Assembly: GCA_963808315.1 (NCBI GenBank) | Contig: CAWEFK010000024.1 | Coordinates: forward strand, 496,001-560,000 | Length of the DNA: 64,000 nucleotides | Origin: Palsa-504 sp963808315 | GTDB lineage: Bacteria; Actinomycetota; Actinomycetes; Streptosporangiales; Streptosporangiaceae | Direction of reading: 5' to 3' | In this document: piece by piece, positions 39,546-49,376 of the stretch | How positions within the stretch are numbered: the stretch's first letter is position 1 | How the letters are laid out: every line of letters begins with the position of its first letter | Notes under the pieces: model-generated | What the model was told of the DNA's origin: nothing | Seen by the model: only the letters and a program-made list of their open reading frames with translations | Databases searched by the model: none | Made by a program: the position numbers and the translations under genes

Positions 39546-39562
39546 TTTCGGATATCACGAAA
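39546..39562. promoter_or_regulatory. Palindrome TTTCG-N7-CGAAA, candidate MarR operator
   Basis: TTTCG GATATCA CGAAA lies 20 bases from the marR start, between it and the divergent methyltransferase gene. Position, length and symmetry are as usual for a MarR dimer site. Binding is inferred. Confidence 0.45.
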
Positions 39563-39651
39563 CTGAACTATACGCTATCGGCAGACTCGTGACATAGCAA
39601 TGACCGTTCGCCCCGCGGAAAATGGGTTGCGGTCATGGGGAAGATAACCAT

Positions 39652-40356
39652 GTGGCTGACTCATGGATGATCGACGAACTGGCGCACGCGGGACCCGAAC
39701 ACCTGGACCCGGGGTTCGTGGCGGGCTACGACCGCAAGCAGGGGTATCCCGATCCAGCCGAGGACGTGGCCGCCTTCGAGGCGCATGGCCTGGACAAGAC
39801 CTCCGCTGTCGTCGATCTCGGCGCGGGCGCCGGGCAGTTCGCGCTCGCCGCCGCGCGCCGGTTCGGGCACGTGACGGCGGTCGACATCTCGCCGGCCATG
39901 CTCGCGGCCCTGAGCGAGCGCTCAGCTGCGGCCGGACTGGACAACCTGGAGTGCGTGCGCGCGGGATTCCTCAGTTACCAGCGCTCCGGGCCGCCGGCCG
40001 ACGGGGTGCACACCCGCAACGCGCTACACCAGTTGCCCGACTTCTGGAAGGCGATGGCCCTGGACCGCATCGCACGGATGCTGCGGCCGGGGGGCGTGCT
40101 GCGGCTGCGTGACCTGATCTACGACTTCGGCGCCGCCGAGGCTGACACGGTCTTTGCCGGGTGGCTCGGCCACGCGGCCGGCGATCCCGCCGACGGCTAC
40201 ACCAGCGAGGACTATGCCGAACATATCCGTACCGAGTTCAGCACCTTCCGCTGGCTCCTCGAGCCGATGCTCATCGCCGCGGGTTTCGAGATCGTTACCG
40301 TGGACTTCGAGCGGAGGCTGTACGGCGCCTACACCTGCGTCAAGTCAGCCGGCTGA
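39652..40356 (+). CDS. Class I SAM-dependent methyltransferase
   Basis: VVDLGAGAGQFALAAARRFGHVTAVDISPAML contains the SAM-binding motif I (LGAGAG) and the acidic end of strand 2. HTRNALHQLPDFWKAMAL and MLRPGGVLRLRDLIY follow as motifs post-I to III. 234 aa. The GTG at 39652 has GGGGAAG 8 nt upstream; the frame from 39622 has none. The substrate is unknown; it may be the target gene of the divergent MarR regulator. Its 3' end overlaps the convergent purC by 12 bases. Confidence 0.85.
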   Translation: MADSWMIDELAHAGPEHLDPGFVAGYDRKQGYPDPAEDVAAFEAHGLDKTSAVVDLGAGAGQFALAAARRFGHVTAVDISPAMLAALSERSAAAGLDNLECVRAGFLSYQRSGPPADGVHTRNALHQLPDFWKAMALDRIARMLRPGGVLRLRDLIYDFGAAEADTVFAGWLGHAAGDPADGYTSEDYAEHIRTEFSTFRWLLEPMLIAAGFEIVTVDFERRLYGAYTCVKSAG

Positions 40357-41194
40357 CACCGGTCGCGGGCTAGCTGCCGACGTGACCCGCTCGTAGAGCT
40401 CGGAGTAGCGCGCCTGGGTGGCCGCCACGATGTCGGGCGGGATGGCCGGGCCCGGTGGCCGGCGGTCCCAGTCCAGGCTGGCGGACCAGTCCCGCAGGAA
40501 CTGCTTGTCCAGTGAGCGCGGTGGACGGCCTGGCTGCCATTCCGAGGTCAGCCAGAACCGGGACGAGTCAGGTGTGAGAACCTCGTCGGCCAGCGTCAGG
40601 GTCCCGTCCTCGCGCAGCCCGAACTCCAGCTTGGTGTCCGCGATGATGACGCCCCGCGTCGCGGCCAGCTCCGCGCCGCGCCGGTACACCTCCAGGGTGA
40701 CCCGCTCGAGTTCGGCCGCCAGCGGCCCGCCGACCAGCGCCGCCACCTCGGCCGCGGTCATCGGCTCGTCGTGGCCCGTCGTCGCCTTGGTGGTCGGCGT
40801 GAAGACCGGTTCGGGGAGCCGGGAACTCTCGGCCAGGCCCGGCGGCAGCGGCACGCCCGAGATCGTGCCGGTTTCGTTATAGGACGCCAGGCCGAGCCCG
40901 GCCAGGTAGCCGCGGGCGATGCACTCCACCGGCAGCATCTGCAAGCGGACGGCACCGGATCGCCCGGCCCGCCCACTGCTCAGGTACGTCGGTTCCGGAA
41001 ATCACGTGATTGGGGATGACGTCCCTGAGCTGGCCGAACCACCACAGCGAGAGCTGGGTCAGCACGTTGCCCTTACCCGGAATCGGCGTCGGCAGCACGA
41101 CGTCGTAGATGCTCACCCGGTCCGAGGCGACCATGATGAGGTCGTCACCGTCGGCGTAAAGCTCCCGGACTTTTCCGGAATGCACAAGTTCCAC
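40345..41194 (-). CDS. purC: Phosphoribosylaminoimidazole-succinocarboxamide synthase (one frameshift)
   Basis: SAICAR synthetase of purine biosynthesis, ligating aspartate to CAIR with ATP. LVHSGKVRELYADGDDLIMV is the ATP loop, DRVSIYDVVLPTPIPGKG and NHVISG follow, then VECIARGYLAG and IIADTKLEFG in the second frame. The break is near 40960-40980 (WAGRAIRCRPL... to MLPVECI). GTG 41194 has GGGAGGAG 5 nt before. Since purC is essential for purine prototrophy, this indel is a good sign that many breaks here are sequencing errors. Confidence 0.93.
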
Positions 41195-41276
41195 GCGCTC
41201 TCCTCCCGGCCCTCGCCGCGAGTCAGACGACGTGCGGGACAGCGTACTAGGCCTGCTGGGCGTAGCATCATGTGCC

Positions 41277-41639
41277 ATGGCGGACCTCGAGGTGCAGTAC
41301 CTCCAGGTGCAGACGACGACCGATTCGCGGGCCGAGGCGATGGAGCTTTCCCGCGCCGCGGTCGAGTCGAGACTGGCCGCCTGCGCCCAGGTGGCGGGCC
41401 CGGTGGCCTCGATGTACTGGTGGGACGGCGGGCTCGAGCGAACCGAGGAATGGCTGCTGCTGTTCAAGCTCCCCGCCGACCGGTACGACGAGCTAGCCGC
41501 CTTCATTGCCGAACGGCACAGCTATGACGAGCCTGAGATCGTCGCGCTGCCCATCGTGGCGGGGTCGGCCGCGTACCTGACCTGGATGCGGGAGGAGACC
41601 CGGCCCGTCGAGGAAGCATCAGCTGACGGGCCAGGCTAG
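41277..41639 (+). CDS. cutA: Divalent-cation tolerance protein
   Basis: A small trimeric ferredoxin-like protein found in all domains and linked to copper and other cation tolerance, although its exact role is unsettled. AAVESRLAACAQVAGPVASMYWW, EEWLLLFKLPADRYDEL and YDEPEIVALPIVAGSAAYLTWM are the CutA1 blocks. 120 aa, intact; start at ATG 41277. Divergent from purC and convergent with a histidine phosphatase. Confidence 0.92.
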   Translation: MADLEVQYLQVQTTTDSRAEAMELSRAAVESRLAACAQVAGPVASMYWWDGGLERTEEWLLLFKLPADRYDELAAFIAERHSYDEPEIVALPIVAGSAAYLTWMREETRPVEEASADGPG

Positions 41640-42229
41640 GCCGCGGGCGCTGCGTTCCAGGACAAGATGACCGGCTGGTCGTGCTCGGTGCCAAGCGTGC
41701 TGATCGTCCCGGTGTCCAGCCGGAAGAGCCGTCCGGCCGACGGCTCGAGACCCAGGTAACGGGCGGTGAGAACGCGCAGCACGTGGCCGTGCGCGACCAG
41801 GACGACGTCCCCGCCGGCCAGCAGCGGCGAAGGCCCGGGCCAGCACCCGGTCGACCCGCTGGCCGACTTGTTCCACCGTTTCGCCCGGGTGCTCGGCGTC
41901 GCCGGGATGACGCCGTCCCGCCACAGGTACCAGCCGGACCGCTGTTCGCTGATCTGCGCTTGAGTCAGGCCCTCGTAGCCGCCGTAGTCCCATTCCCACA
42001 GGTCGGGGTCGGGCTGGGCGTTGTCCAGGCCGGCCAGGGCCGCGGTGGTGACCGCGCGGCGGGCGGGGCTGGAGAAGACGGCCACGATGTGACGCCGGGC
42101 CAGCACCGGGGCCAGCGCCGTGGCGGCGGCCTCGCCGTGCGCGGTGAGCGGGATGTCCGTCCGCCCGGTGTGCCGGCCGGCCAGGCTCCACTCGGTCTCG
42201 CCGTGCCTCAGCAGGATCAGGTCTCCCAT
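41636..42229 (-). CDS. Histidine phosphatase (phosphoglycerate-mutase-like)
   Basis: DLILLRHGETEWSLAGRHTGRTDIPL has the catalytic RHGE motif, and VVLVAHGHVLRVLTARYL supplies the second His. About 197 aa, with start MGDLILLRHG at 42229. Residues about 125-150 (STRAKRWNKSASG) look out of frame, while another frame reads HPGETVEQVGQRVDRVLARAF there, so two compensating indels near 41830-41885 are likely. The substrate in this family ranges from sugar phosphates to alpha-ribazole phosphate. Divergent from a CoA-transferase with only 20 bases between starts. Confidence 0.85.
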   Translation of the reverse strand: MGDLILLRHGETEWSLAGRHTGRTDIPLTAHGEAAATALAPVLARRHIVAVFSSPARRAVTTAALAGLDNAQPDPDLWEWDYGGYEGLTQAQISEQRSGWYLWRDGVIPATPSTRAKRWNKSASGSTGCWPGPSPLLAGGDVVLVAHGHVLRVLTARYLGLEPSAGRLFRLDTGTISTLGTEHDQPVILSWNAAPAA

Positions 42230-42249
42230 AACTCGATAACATATCGGCA

Positions 42250-43456
42250 ATGGGAATCCCCGACGCTTCGGGCCCGCTCGCCGGACTGCGGGTCCTCGAC
42301 CTGACCAGGGCGCTGTCCGGGCCGTTCGCCACGATGATCCTCGGCGACCTCGGCGCCGACGTGATCAAGGTCGAGGACATCTGGCACGGTGATGACACCC
42401 GGCGCTGGGGTCCGCCGTTCCAGGGTGGAGGACGCCGCCTATTTCCTGTCCGTGAACCGGAACAAGCGCGGCCTGTCCGTCAACATGAAAACGCCGGCGG
42501 GCCGGGACGTCGTCCGGCGGCTCGCCGCGGGCTCAGACATCCTGGTGGAGAACTTCCGGCCCGGTACCGCCGCTCGCCTCGGCCTGGGCTACGACGAGCT
42601 GGCCCGCCGAGAACCAGAGGCTGATCTACGCCTCGATCAGCGGTTACGGTCAGACCGGACCGAGCGCGGGACTGCCTGGCTACGACGCGGTCGCGCAGGC
42701 CATGTCGGGGATGATGAGCGTCACCGGCGAACCGGATGGGGAACCCGTGCGCAGCGGTACCTCGTCGGCCGACGTCGGTGGCGGGATGTGGGCGCTGATC
42801 GGCATCCTGGCCGCGCTGCACGCCCGGGAGGCGAGCGGCCAGGGCCAGCTCGTCGACGTGTCCCTGCTGGACGGCCAGATCGCCTGGCTCACCTATGTGG
42901 CGGGCAAGTACTTCGCGACCGGCGTGACCCCAGGCCGGCACGGCAGCGCGCACGAGAGCCTCACCCCGTATCAGGTATTCCCGACCGCCGATGCGCCGCT
43001 GATGGTCGCGGTCGGCAGCGACGGGCTATGGAGCCGGTTTACCGCGGCCACCGGGCTCGACGAGCTGACCGATGACCCCGCTACGCCACCAATCCTGACC
43101 GGGTGCTCAACCGTGACACCCTGATCCCGCGCATCGAGGCTGCGCTGGCGACCAGGGGCTGCGCGGAATGGACGGACCTGCTGAGCGTGGCGGGCGTCCC
43201 GGCGGGCCCGGTCAACACCGTGCCCGCCGCCCTGGAACAGCCGCAGGTCCTCGCGCGCGAGATGGTGGTGGAGATTGAGCATCCGGTCGCCGGGACGCTC
43301 AAGACCCTGGGGTCACCGCTGAAGCTCTCGGCCCAGCCGCCCAGCATCCGCCGCCCGCCGCCGGTCCTCGGCCAGCACACCGACGAGATCCTCGCCAAGG
43401 CCGGCTACACCGTCGCGCAGGTCACTGAGCTGCGCGAAGCCGACGTGATCAGGTAG
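42250..43456 (+). CDS. Class III (CaiB/BaiF) acyl-CoA transferase (frameshifted)
   Basis: LAGLRVLDLTRALSGPFATMILGDLGADVIKVE is the family N-terminus. The pieces AYFLSVNRNKRGLSVNMKT and VENFRPGTAARLGLGYDEL follow, then LIYASISGYGQTGPSAGLPGYDAVAQAMSG, where the Asp of GYDAVAQA is the catalytic residue position. GGGMWALIGILAALHARE and a C-terminal GVPAGPVNTVPAALEQPQV complete it. Breaks fall near 42425, 42610 and 43085. It moves CoA between carboxylic acids; the substrates are unknown. About 400 aa when joined. Confidence 0.88.
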
Positions 43457-43485
43457 CGGCCCCGTGCCCGACCCGGAACGGTCAC

Positions 43486-43830
43486 CTAAAGCAGACGGCG
43501 GAGCGCCAGCAGGTCACGCATGCTGGCCTGGACCTTGACCCGGCCCGAGAGCCACATCCGGGCGATGTTGGCGGGGGTCGCGGACAGCGAGATAACATCG
43601 TCACTGTTCGCGGTTAGCCTGATGTCGGCCGGCGGCTCGTCGGGCGCCGCTTCCTTGACCGGTTCGGCGCCGTGGTCGGTGAACCTGGTGATGAACGTGA
43701 TGCCGAGGTCAGTCACCTGGCAGCTCATCGAGCGCTTGCCGAAATAACTGGCCCGGTCCTGGGGACTCATCTCCGCCAGCCTGGCCGTAAGGGTCTGAAG
43801 CGCCTCGCGGCACTCCTCGGCTGAAGCCAT
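43486..43830 (-). CDS. SCP2 sterol-transfer-fold protein
   Basis: 114 aa starting MASAEECREALQTL. SMSCQVTDLGITFITRF and ADIRLTANSDDVISLSATPANIARMWLSGRVKVQASMRDLLALRRLL follow the SCP2 layout of a beta sheet and a terminal helix pair. Proteins of this type bind lipids or acyl-CoA. The open frame reaches 43938, but ATG 43830 starts the recognisable fold. It is convergent with the CoA-transferase and divergent from the tlyA block. Confidence 0.75.
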   Translation of the reverse strand: MASAEECREALQTLTARLAEMSPQDRASYFGKRSMSCQVTDLGITFITRFTDHGAEPVKEAAPDEPPADIRLTANSDDVISLSATPANIARMWLSGRVKVQASMRDLLALRRLL

Positions 43831-43887
43831 GTGCGCCTCGCTCTTGTCAACATCGGACGGTAGCGTTCCACGCGGAGGGTAGCGCAC

Positions 43888-44166
43888 ATGAACGAGGAAT
43901 ACCCAGACCAGGGTCCGGGGGATGATGGCCAGAACCAATCTTCCGAACGGACCGTGGTTTCACTGCCACCGACAGGTGAGGACCGGGTGGACGATGCCGT
44001 GGCCGGGCTGAGCCGTCTGCCTGGCCTGCCGGCCGACGCGCATGTCACCGTGCTCGAAGAGGTGCACGGGCGGCTCAGGGACATCCTGGGCGAGCTGGGC
44101 GAGGGCAGCAGGGGGCCGGGTCGGCCTGGTTCGGGGCATCCGGGGCATCCGGGGCGCCGGCCTTGA
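43888..44166 (+). CDS. Small acidic conserved protein upstream of tlyA
   Basis: 92 aa, Asp/Glu/Gln-rich at the N-terminus, with a central amphipathic helix (DDAVAGLSRLPGLPADAHVTVLEEVHGRLRDILGEL) and a Gly/Pro-rich tail. A short protein of this form often precedes tlyA in actinomycetes; no function is known to me. The stop overlaps the tlyA TTG as TTGA, so it is in the same operon as tlyA-nadK-recN. Confidence 0.6.
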   Translation: MNEEYPDQGPGDDGQNQSSERTVVSLPPTGEDRVDDAVAGLSRLPGLPADAHVTVLEEVHGRLRDILGELGEGSRGPGRPGSGHPGHPGRRP

Positions 44167-44981
44167 GCCCAGCACGCGCGAGGCTCGACGCCGAGCTGGT
44201 CAGGCGAGGTCTGGCCCGGTCGCGGGAGCAGGCGGGCGAGCTCGTGGCGGCCGGGCTGGTGGCGGTGGCCGGCCAGCGAGCGGCCAAGGCCGCCACCCAG
44301 GTGGCCAGGGACACCCCGATCACGGTCACCGAGTCAGGGGAACCGGACTACGTGTCACGTGGCGGCCGCAAGCTGGCCGGAGCGCTGGCCGTCTTCGTGC
44401 CGATGGGCTTGACGGTCGCGGGACGGTCGTGCCTGGACGCGGGGGCCTCCACCGGGGGATTCACCGACGTGCTGCTGCGGTCCGGCGCCGCGCACGTGGT
44501 GGCCGCCGACGTGGGATACGGTCAGCTCGCCTGGTCTTTGCGCACCGACCCGCGGGTGACCGTGATGGACCGGGTCAACGTGCGGACGCTCGACCTGGGC
44601 GACGAGGGCGACGGGATGACGCCGGTGGCCGAACTGGTGGTGGCCGACTTGTCGTTCATCTCGCTCACCTTGGTGCTCCCGGCGCTGAGTCGCCTGCGCC
44701 ACGCCGCGACGCCGATTTCGTTCTGCTCGTGAAGCCTCAGTTCGAAGTGGGCAAGGGAAGGGTAGGCGCAGGTGGCGTGGTGCGTGACAGCACGGACCGT
44801 TCGGCCTCGGTAACGCGGGTTACCGCGCGGCGGGTCAGCTCGGCCTCGGCGTCAGGGGGATAACGGCGAGCCCACTGCCCGGGCCTGCGGGAAACGTGGA
44901 ATATTTCGTGTGGTTGCGCCGTGGTGCGCCGCCGCTCGACGAGGGGCAGCTGCAGCGGGCAATCGAGGAGGGACCTAGCTA
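44163..44981 (+). CDS. tlyA: 16S/23S rRNA 2'-O-methyltransferase TlyA (frameshifted)
   Basis: An N-terminal S4 RNA-binding domain (RLDAELVRRGLARSREQAGELVAAGLV) and an FtsJ-like methyltransferase with SCLDAGASTGGFTDVLLRSGA as SAM site and VVADLSFISLTLVLPAL. TlyA methylates rRNA cytidines and determines capreomycin sensitivity in relatives. Two indels, near 44700 and 44860, separate DFVLLVKPQFEVGKGRVG and the end NVEYFVWLRRGAPPLDEGQL. The TAG at 44979-44981 touches the nadK GTG. The TTG start overlaps the preceding stop. Confidence 0.88.
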
Positions 44982-45905
44982 GTGGGACAGCGGTCGGTGC
45001 TGGTGACGGCGCACACGGGGCGGGAGAACGCGGTGCGCAGCGCCCACCTGGTGGCGGAGCGGCTGACGGCCGCCGGCATCTCCGTCTGCACGCTGGCGGG
45101 GGAGTTGAGCTACCCGGGCGCCACGCAGGTACGGCCCGACGACTGGGCGGCCGAGGGTGTCGAACTCATTATCGTTCTGGGCGGCGACGGCAGCCTGCTG
45201 CGCGCCGCCGAGCTGGCCCGGCCGCCCGGGGTGCCGCTGATCGGCGTCAACCTCGGTCACGTCGGGTTCCTGGCCGAGGCGGAGCCTGACGGGCTGGCCG
45301 ACACGGTCGATAAGGTGGTGGCCAGGCAGTACGTGGTCGAGGAGCGGATGACGATCGACGTCACCGTGCGCAGCAACGGTGAGCTGATCGCATCGACCTG
45401 GGCGCTGAACGAGGCCACGGTGGAAAAGGCCGCCAGGGAACGGATGGTCGAGGTGATCACCGAAGTCGACGGCCGCCCGCTGTCCCGCTTCAGCTGTGAT
45501 GGCGTGGTGTGCTCCACCCCCACCGGCTCGACGGCCTACGCCTTCTCGGCGGGCGGCCCCGTGGTCTGGCCAGAGGTGGAGGCGCTGCTCATGGTCCCGA
45601 TCAGCGCGCACGCGCTGTTCGCTCCGCCGATGGCGGTGTCACCGCAGTCGGTGCTCGCGGTAGAGCTGATGGCGGGCAACGAGACATCGGGCGCGGTTTT
45701 GTGGTGCGATGGTCGGCGTAAGGTCGATCTGCCATCCGGGGCCCGGGTGGAGGTGCGTCGCGGCGAGCGGCCGGTGCTGCTCGCGCGGCTGGAGACCCCC
45801 GGTGCCCGCGGCGGGCGGTTCACGGACCGGCTGGTGGCCAAGTTCGGCCTGCCCGTAGCGGGCTGGCGGGGGCGTACCTGGGAGGACGCAGGCGAACATG
45901 CTTGA
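44982..45905 (+). CDS. nadK: NAD kinase
   Basis: Phosphorylates NAD to NADP. LIIVLGGDGSLLRAAEL contains the GGDG motif (residues 67-70), GVNLGHVGFLAE follows, and the NE/D motif and glycine-rich VCSTPTGSTAYAFSAGGP complete the active site. 307 aa, intact in one frame. The GTG start directly follows the tlyA stop, and the end overlaps recN by 8 bases. The tlyA-nadK-recN order is conserved widely in actinomycetes and other bacteria. Confidence 0.93.
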   Translation: MGQRSVLVTAHTGRENAVRSAHLVAERLTAAGISVCTLAGELSYPGATQVRPDDWAAEGVELIIVLGGDGSLLRAAELARPPGVPLIGVNLGHVGFLAEAEPDGLADTVDKVVARQYVVEERMTIDVTVRSNGELIASTWALNEATVEKAARERMVEVITEVDGRPLSRFSCDGVVCSTPTGSTAYAFSAGGPVVWPEVEALLMVPISAHALFAPPMAVSPQSVLAVELMAGNETSGAVLWCDGRRKVDLPSGARVEVRRGERPVLLARLETPGARGGRFTDRLVAKFGLPVAGWRGRTWEDAGEHA

Positions 45906-47641
45906 GGAAGTCCGCATTACGGGCCTCGGCGTTATCGACGACGCGGTGCTCGAGCTTTCGGCCGGGTTCACCGCGCTGACCGGTGAGACCGGCGCAGGCA
46001 AGACCATGGTCGTGACCGCGCTCGGACTGCTGTTCGGCGGCCGGGCCGATCCGGCGCGGGTGCGGCCGGGCGCGGCGCGGGCCGCGGTCGAGGGGCGGCT
46101 CCTGGTCTCCGCCAAGGTGGCGCGCGAGGTCGAGGAGTCCGGCGGAGATCTGGACGACAACGGATCCACGCTCGTGCTCAGCCGCTCGGTGTCGGCCGAG
46201 GGCCGGTCGCGGGCGTTCGCGGGCGGGCATTCGGTGCCGGTATCGCTGCTCCAGGTGCTGGCCGATGACCTGGTGGCGGTGCACGGGCAGTCGGACCAGC
46301 AGCAGCTGCTCAAGGCCGGGCGGCAGCGCGAAGCACTCGACAGGTTCGCCGGGCCTGAGCTGGCCACGGTCCTGTCCGACTACCGGCGGGTGTTCAGCCG
46401 TCATCGCGCGGTCGCCGGCGAGCTGGATGCGCTGACCCACGCGGAGCGGGAGCGGATGGCCGAGGCGGAGACGCTGCGGTACGGCCTGGCCGAGGTCGAG
46501 GCGGTATCTCCGGTGGCGGGCGAGGACATCGCGCTGATCGCCGAGGAGGAAAAGCTCGCCAACGCCGACGCGCTGCACGCGGCCGCCACCACGGCTCACG
46601 AGGCGCTGCTCGGAGACCCGGCCTCGGCCTCGGTTGACGGTTCGGACGCGCTCACCCTGCTCGGGGCCGCGGGCCGGGCGCTTGAAGCGGTCCGCGCGCA
46701 CGACCCCGTGCTGGCCGGGCTCGCCGACCGGCTGTCCGAGGCGAGCTACCTGATCTCCGATGTGGCCGGCGAACTCGCCTCCTACACCGACGGGCTGGAT
46801 TCGGATCCGGCTCGGCTCGCCGCGGTGCAGGAGCGCCGTGCCGCGCTGGCCAGGCTGACCCGGGCCTACGGTACGGCCACCGGGGCGGTCGGCGGGTCGG
46901 GCGACGTGGCCGCGGTGCTCGACTGGGCCAAGCAGGCCGGATCGCGGCTGGCCGAGCTCGAAGGGGACAACGACAAGATCGCCGCGCTAGCCGCGGAAGA
47001 GGAGTCGTTGCGGGCTGAGGTGACCTCGCTCGCGTCCCAGCTGACGGCGCTGCGCCAGGCGACGGCGGAGCGGTTCGCGTCGGAGGTGACGGCCGAACTG
47101 ACCGCGCTGGCCATGCCGCACGCGTCGTTGACCGCCGCGGTCACCGAACTGGACGCACCCGGTCCGCACGGGGCCGACGACGTGGAGATCAGGCTGGCCG
47201 CGCATCCCGGCGCGCCGCCGCTGCCGCTGAACAAGGGCGCTTCGGGTGGCGAGCTTTCCCGCGTGATGCTGGCCATCGAGGTGGTCTTCGCCGGCGCGGA
47301 TCCGGTGCCCACGTTCGTTTTCGACGAGGTTGACGCCGGGGTCGGCGGCAAGGCCGCGGTCGAGATCGGCCGGCGGCTGGCGCGGCTGGCCCGCTCCGCC
47401 GCAGGTGATCGTGGTCACCCACCTGCCGCAGGTCGCCGCGTTCGCCGACAACCACCTGGTGGTGGAGAAGTCGGGCGACGGGCTGGTCACCGCGAGCGGC
47501 GTGGTCCGGCTGGACCGGCCGGCCCGGGTGCGGGAGCTGTCTCGGATGCTGGGCGGGCTGGAAGAGTCCGAATTCGGCCAGGCTCACGCCGAGGAACTGC
47601 TGGCCATGGCGGACCGGGAACGCCAAGCCGCCCGCCCCTGA
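45898..47641 (+). CDS. recN: DNA repair ATPase RecN (one frameshift)
   Basis: An SMC-like ATPase acting at double-strand breaks. Walker A GETGAGKT is at residues 29-36; two long coiled-coil arms occupy the middle; the ABC signature is in LNKGASGGELSRVMLAIEVVF and Walker B in PTFVFDEVDAGVGGKAAVEIG. One indel near 47395-47400 shifts the end, which reads QVIVVTHLPQVAAFADNHLVVEK and stops at 47641. About 580 aa, as usual. Last gene of the tlyA block. Confidence 0.95.
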
Positions 47642-48467
47642 CCCGCCCGCGCCTCGCCCGCGCCTGACCCGCCCGCCCGCGTCATCCCCTGCCCCATCCG
47701 CATCAACGGATCACTTCCGATTCAGCCAGCCGAGGATTGCACGGGGTATTTTGGCTTGGAGGGGGATTTTGTGCATCATAGTACCCAAAAGTCTTCATGA
47801 AGCCTAAATACTCCATGATCTTTGTTCGATCCAGCCGATCGGCGTCAGGTTCGGCTCCCGCACCGCATGCCGCATCGTCCGCGCTAGGTGCGGCCGCGCC
47901 TGCCAGTACCGCGGACCGGATCCGGCGTCGAGTACGCCTGGTCGTTATCGCCGTCGCTAGCGAAGTCATCACCTCCGCATGAGCATTTCCCGGATCGGCC
48001 ATTAAGGCGGCACGCCTAACCGGGCCGCCAAACTGACAAACGAGCGCGGAAATTTGAGCGATCGCCTACCCCGAGGCGTGTATGAAGCAGAGTCCTTGCC
48101 GGAAATTCCGTCTTGCTTGATCAGGCGATAATGCTGAGATTGGCGAGGCGGCGGGAGGTTGGCTTTCGGGATTGCGCCGCAAGAAGCTGGCGTACTGAGG
48201 GTGTCACGGATACTGGCCTGGGCCAGTACGTATTGGACGTTCCCGGCCGTCCTCAGCGGCCTGGAGGCGCGAGATTAGATCCTGCACGCACTGAACCGGC
48301 AATGCAGCTGCCGATTCTAGAATTTGGCCGGATTATTTCTCTATCGTAGCGATCTGACTATTTCGGAGAAAAAGGAATATGCTAAAGTAATGCACTGCTG
48401 TCCGCGGTTAGACAAAAGTTGCTCTAATCTCACCAGCTCGGCCGGCGTATGCCTGAGGAGTACGAGC
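47642..48467. other. 826-bp stretch without a recognisable gene
   Basis: After a 60-bp run of GCCCGC-type imperfect repeats behind recN, G+C drops noticeably. A 99-codon minus-strand frame (48002-47703) and short plus-strand frames exist, but none shows a domain, ribosome site or codon bias strong enough to call. The last 150 bases, A+T-rich, probably hold the promoter of the SDR gene at 48468. The genes that usually follow recN in actinomycetes are absent here. Confidence 0.5.
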
Positions 48468-49358
48468 GTGGAAAAGATGAGCGGCAGTCCGATGGCCGGC
48501 CTGACGGTCCTGATCACCGGCGGCACCGGCGGCATAGGCCGGGCCACCGCCCTGGGCCTGGCCGCGATGGGCGCCCAACTCGCGATCACCGGGCGGGATC
48601 GCGGGCGCGCCACGGAGGCAGCGAACGAGATTCATGCCGTCGGCGACGGGCCGGTGGACGTGTTCATCGCGGATCTGTCCTGCCAGTCCGAGGTCCGGCG
48701 GCTGGCCGACGATGTGCTCCATCGCCTTCGCCGGATCGACGTGCTGGTCAATAACGCCGGAGGATACTGGAATACACGACACGTGACCGCGGACGGACTC
48801 GAGCGCACCTTCGCCCTGAACCATCTCGCCCCGTTCCTGCTGACCAGCCTGCTCCTTGACCGGCTGAAATTGAGTGCCCGGGCTCGGGTGGTCACGGTTT
48901 CCTCCAATATGCAGGCCCTCGGGCGCATCGACTTCGAGGATCTCCAAGCTGAGCGGTCCTACTCCGGCGCACGCGCTTACAACCAGTCCAAGCTGGCCAA
49001 CGTGCTGTTCACCTACGAGCTGGCCAGGAGGCTACAGGGAACGTTCGTCACCGCCAACGCGCTGCATCCCGGCGTGGTTAGCACGTCGTTCGGAGCCGAG
49101 GACCCTGGCCACGCCCAGCGGCTGTGCACACCCTTCATGCGGCCGTTCATGAAGACCCCGGCTCGAGGCGCCGCCACCTCGATCCGGCTGGCCTCCGATC
49201 CAGCTCTCGATCGGGTGACGGGCCGGTTCTTTGCTAACAGCACGCTCAGGAAATCCTCCAAGCGCAGCTACGACGAGACCGCGGCGGCCCGGCTCTGGCA
49301 GATGAGCGCGGGCCTGACCGCTCCCGGGAGCACTCAGGGCGGGAATGCGCGGGGGTAG
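48468..49358 (+). CDS. SDR-family oxidoreductase, retinol-dehydrogenase-like
   Basis: About 296 aa. VLITGGTGGIGRATALGLAAMG is the cofactor loop, IDVLVNNAGGYW has NNAG, VVTVSSNMQ the Ser, and YNQSKLANVLFTYELARR the Y-x3-K. The RxFxLNHLAPFLLT (here RTFALNHLAPFLLT) segment is typical of the retinol dehydrogenase/WWOX-like SDR group. GTG 48468 has GAGGAG at 7 nt; the open frame reaches back to 48324 without such a site. The substrate is unknown. The luciferase-like gene follows 18 bases later. Confidence 0.85.
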   Translation: MEKMSGSPMAGLTVLITGGTGGIGRATALGLAAMGAQLAITGRDRGRATEAANEIHAVGDGPVDVFIADLSCQSEVRRLADDVLHRLRRIDVLVNNAGGYWNTRHVTADGLERTFALNHLAPFLLTSLLLDRLKLSARARVVTVSSNMQALGRIDFEDLQAERSYSGARAYNQSKLANVLFTYELARRLQGTFVTANALHPGVVSTSFGAEDPGHAQRLCTPFMRPFMKTPARGAATSIRLASDPALDRVTGRFFANSTLRKSSKRSYDETAAARLWQMSAGLTAPGSTQGGNARG

Positions 49359-49376
49359 CGGGGCATTGAGCTGGTG

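Noticed and set aside
40345..41194. purC as a true pseudogene
   Set aside because: Motifs continue intact on both sides of one indel, and similar indels occur in many other essential genes here, so an error in the sequence is more likely.
47703..48002. 99-codon minus-strand frame after recN
   Set aside because: Composition and lack of any motif or ribosome site do not support coding.
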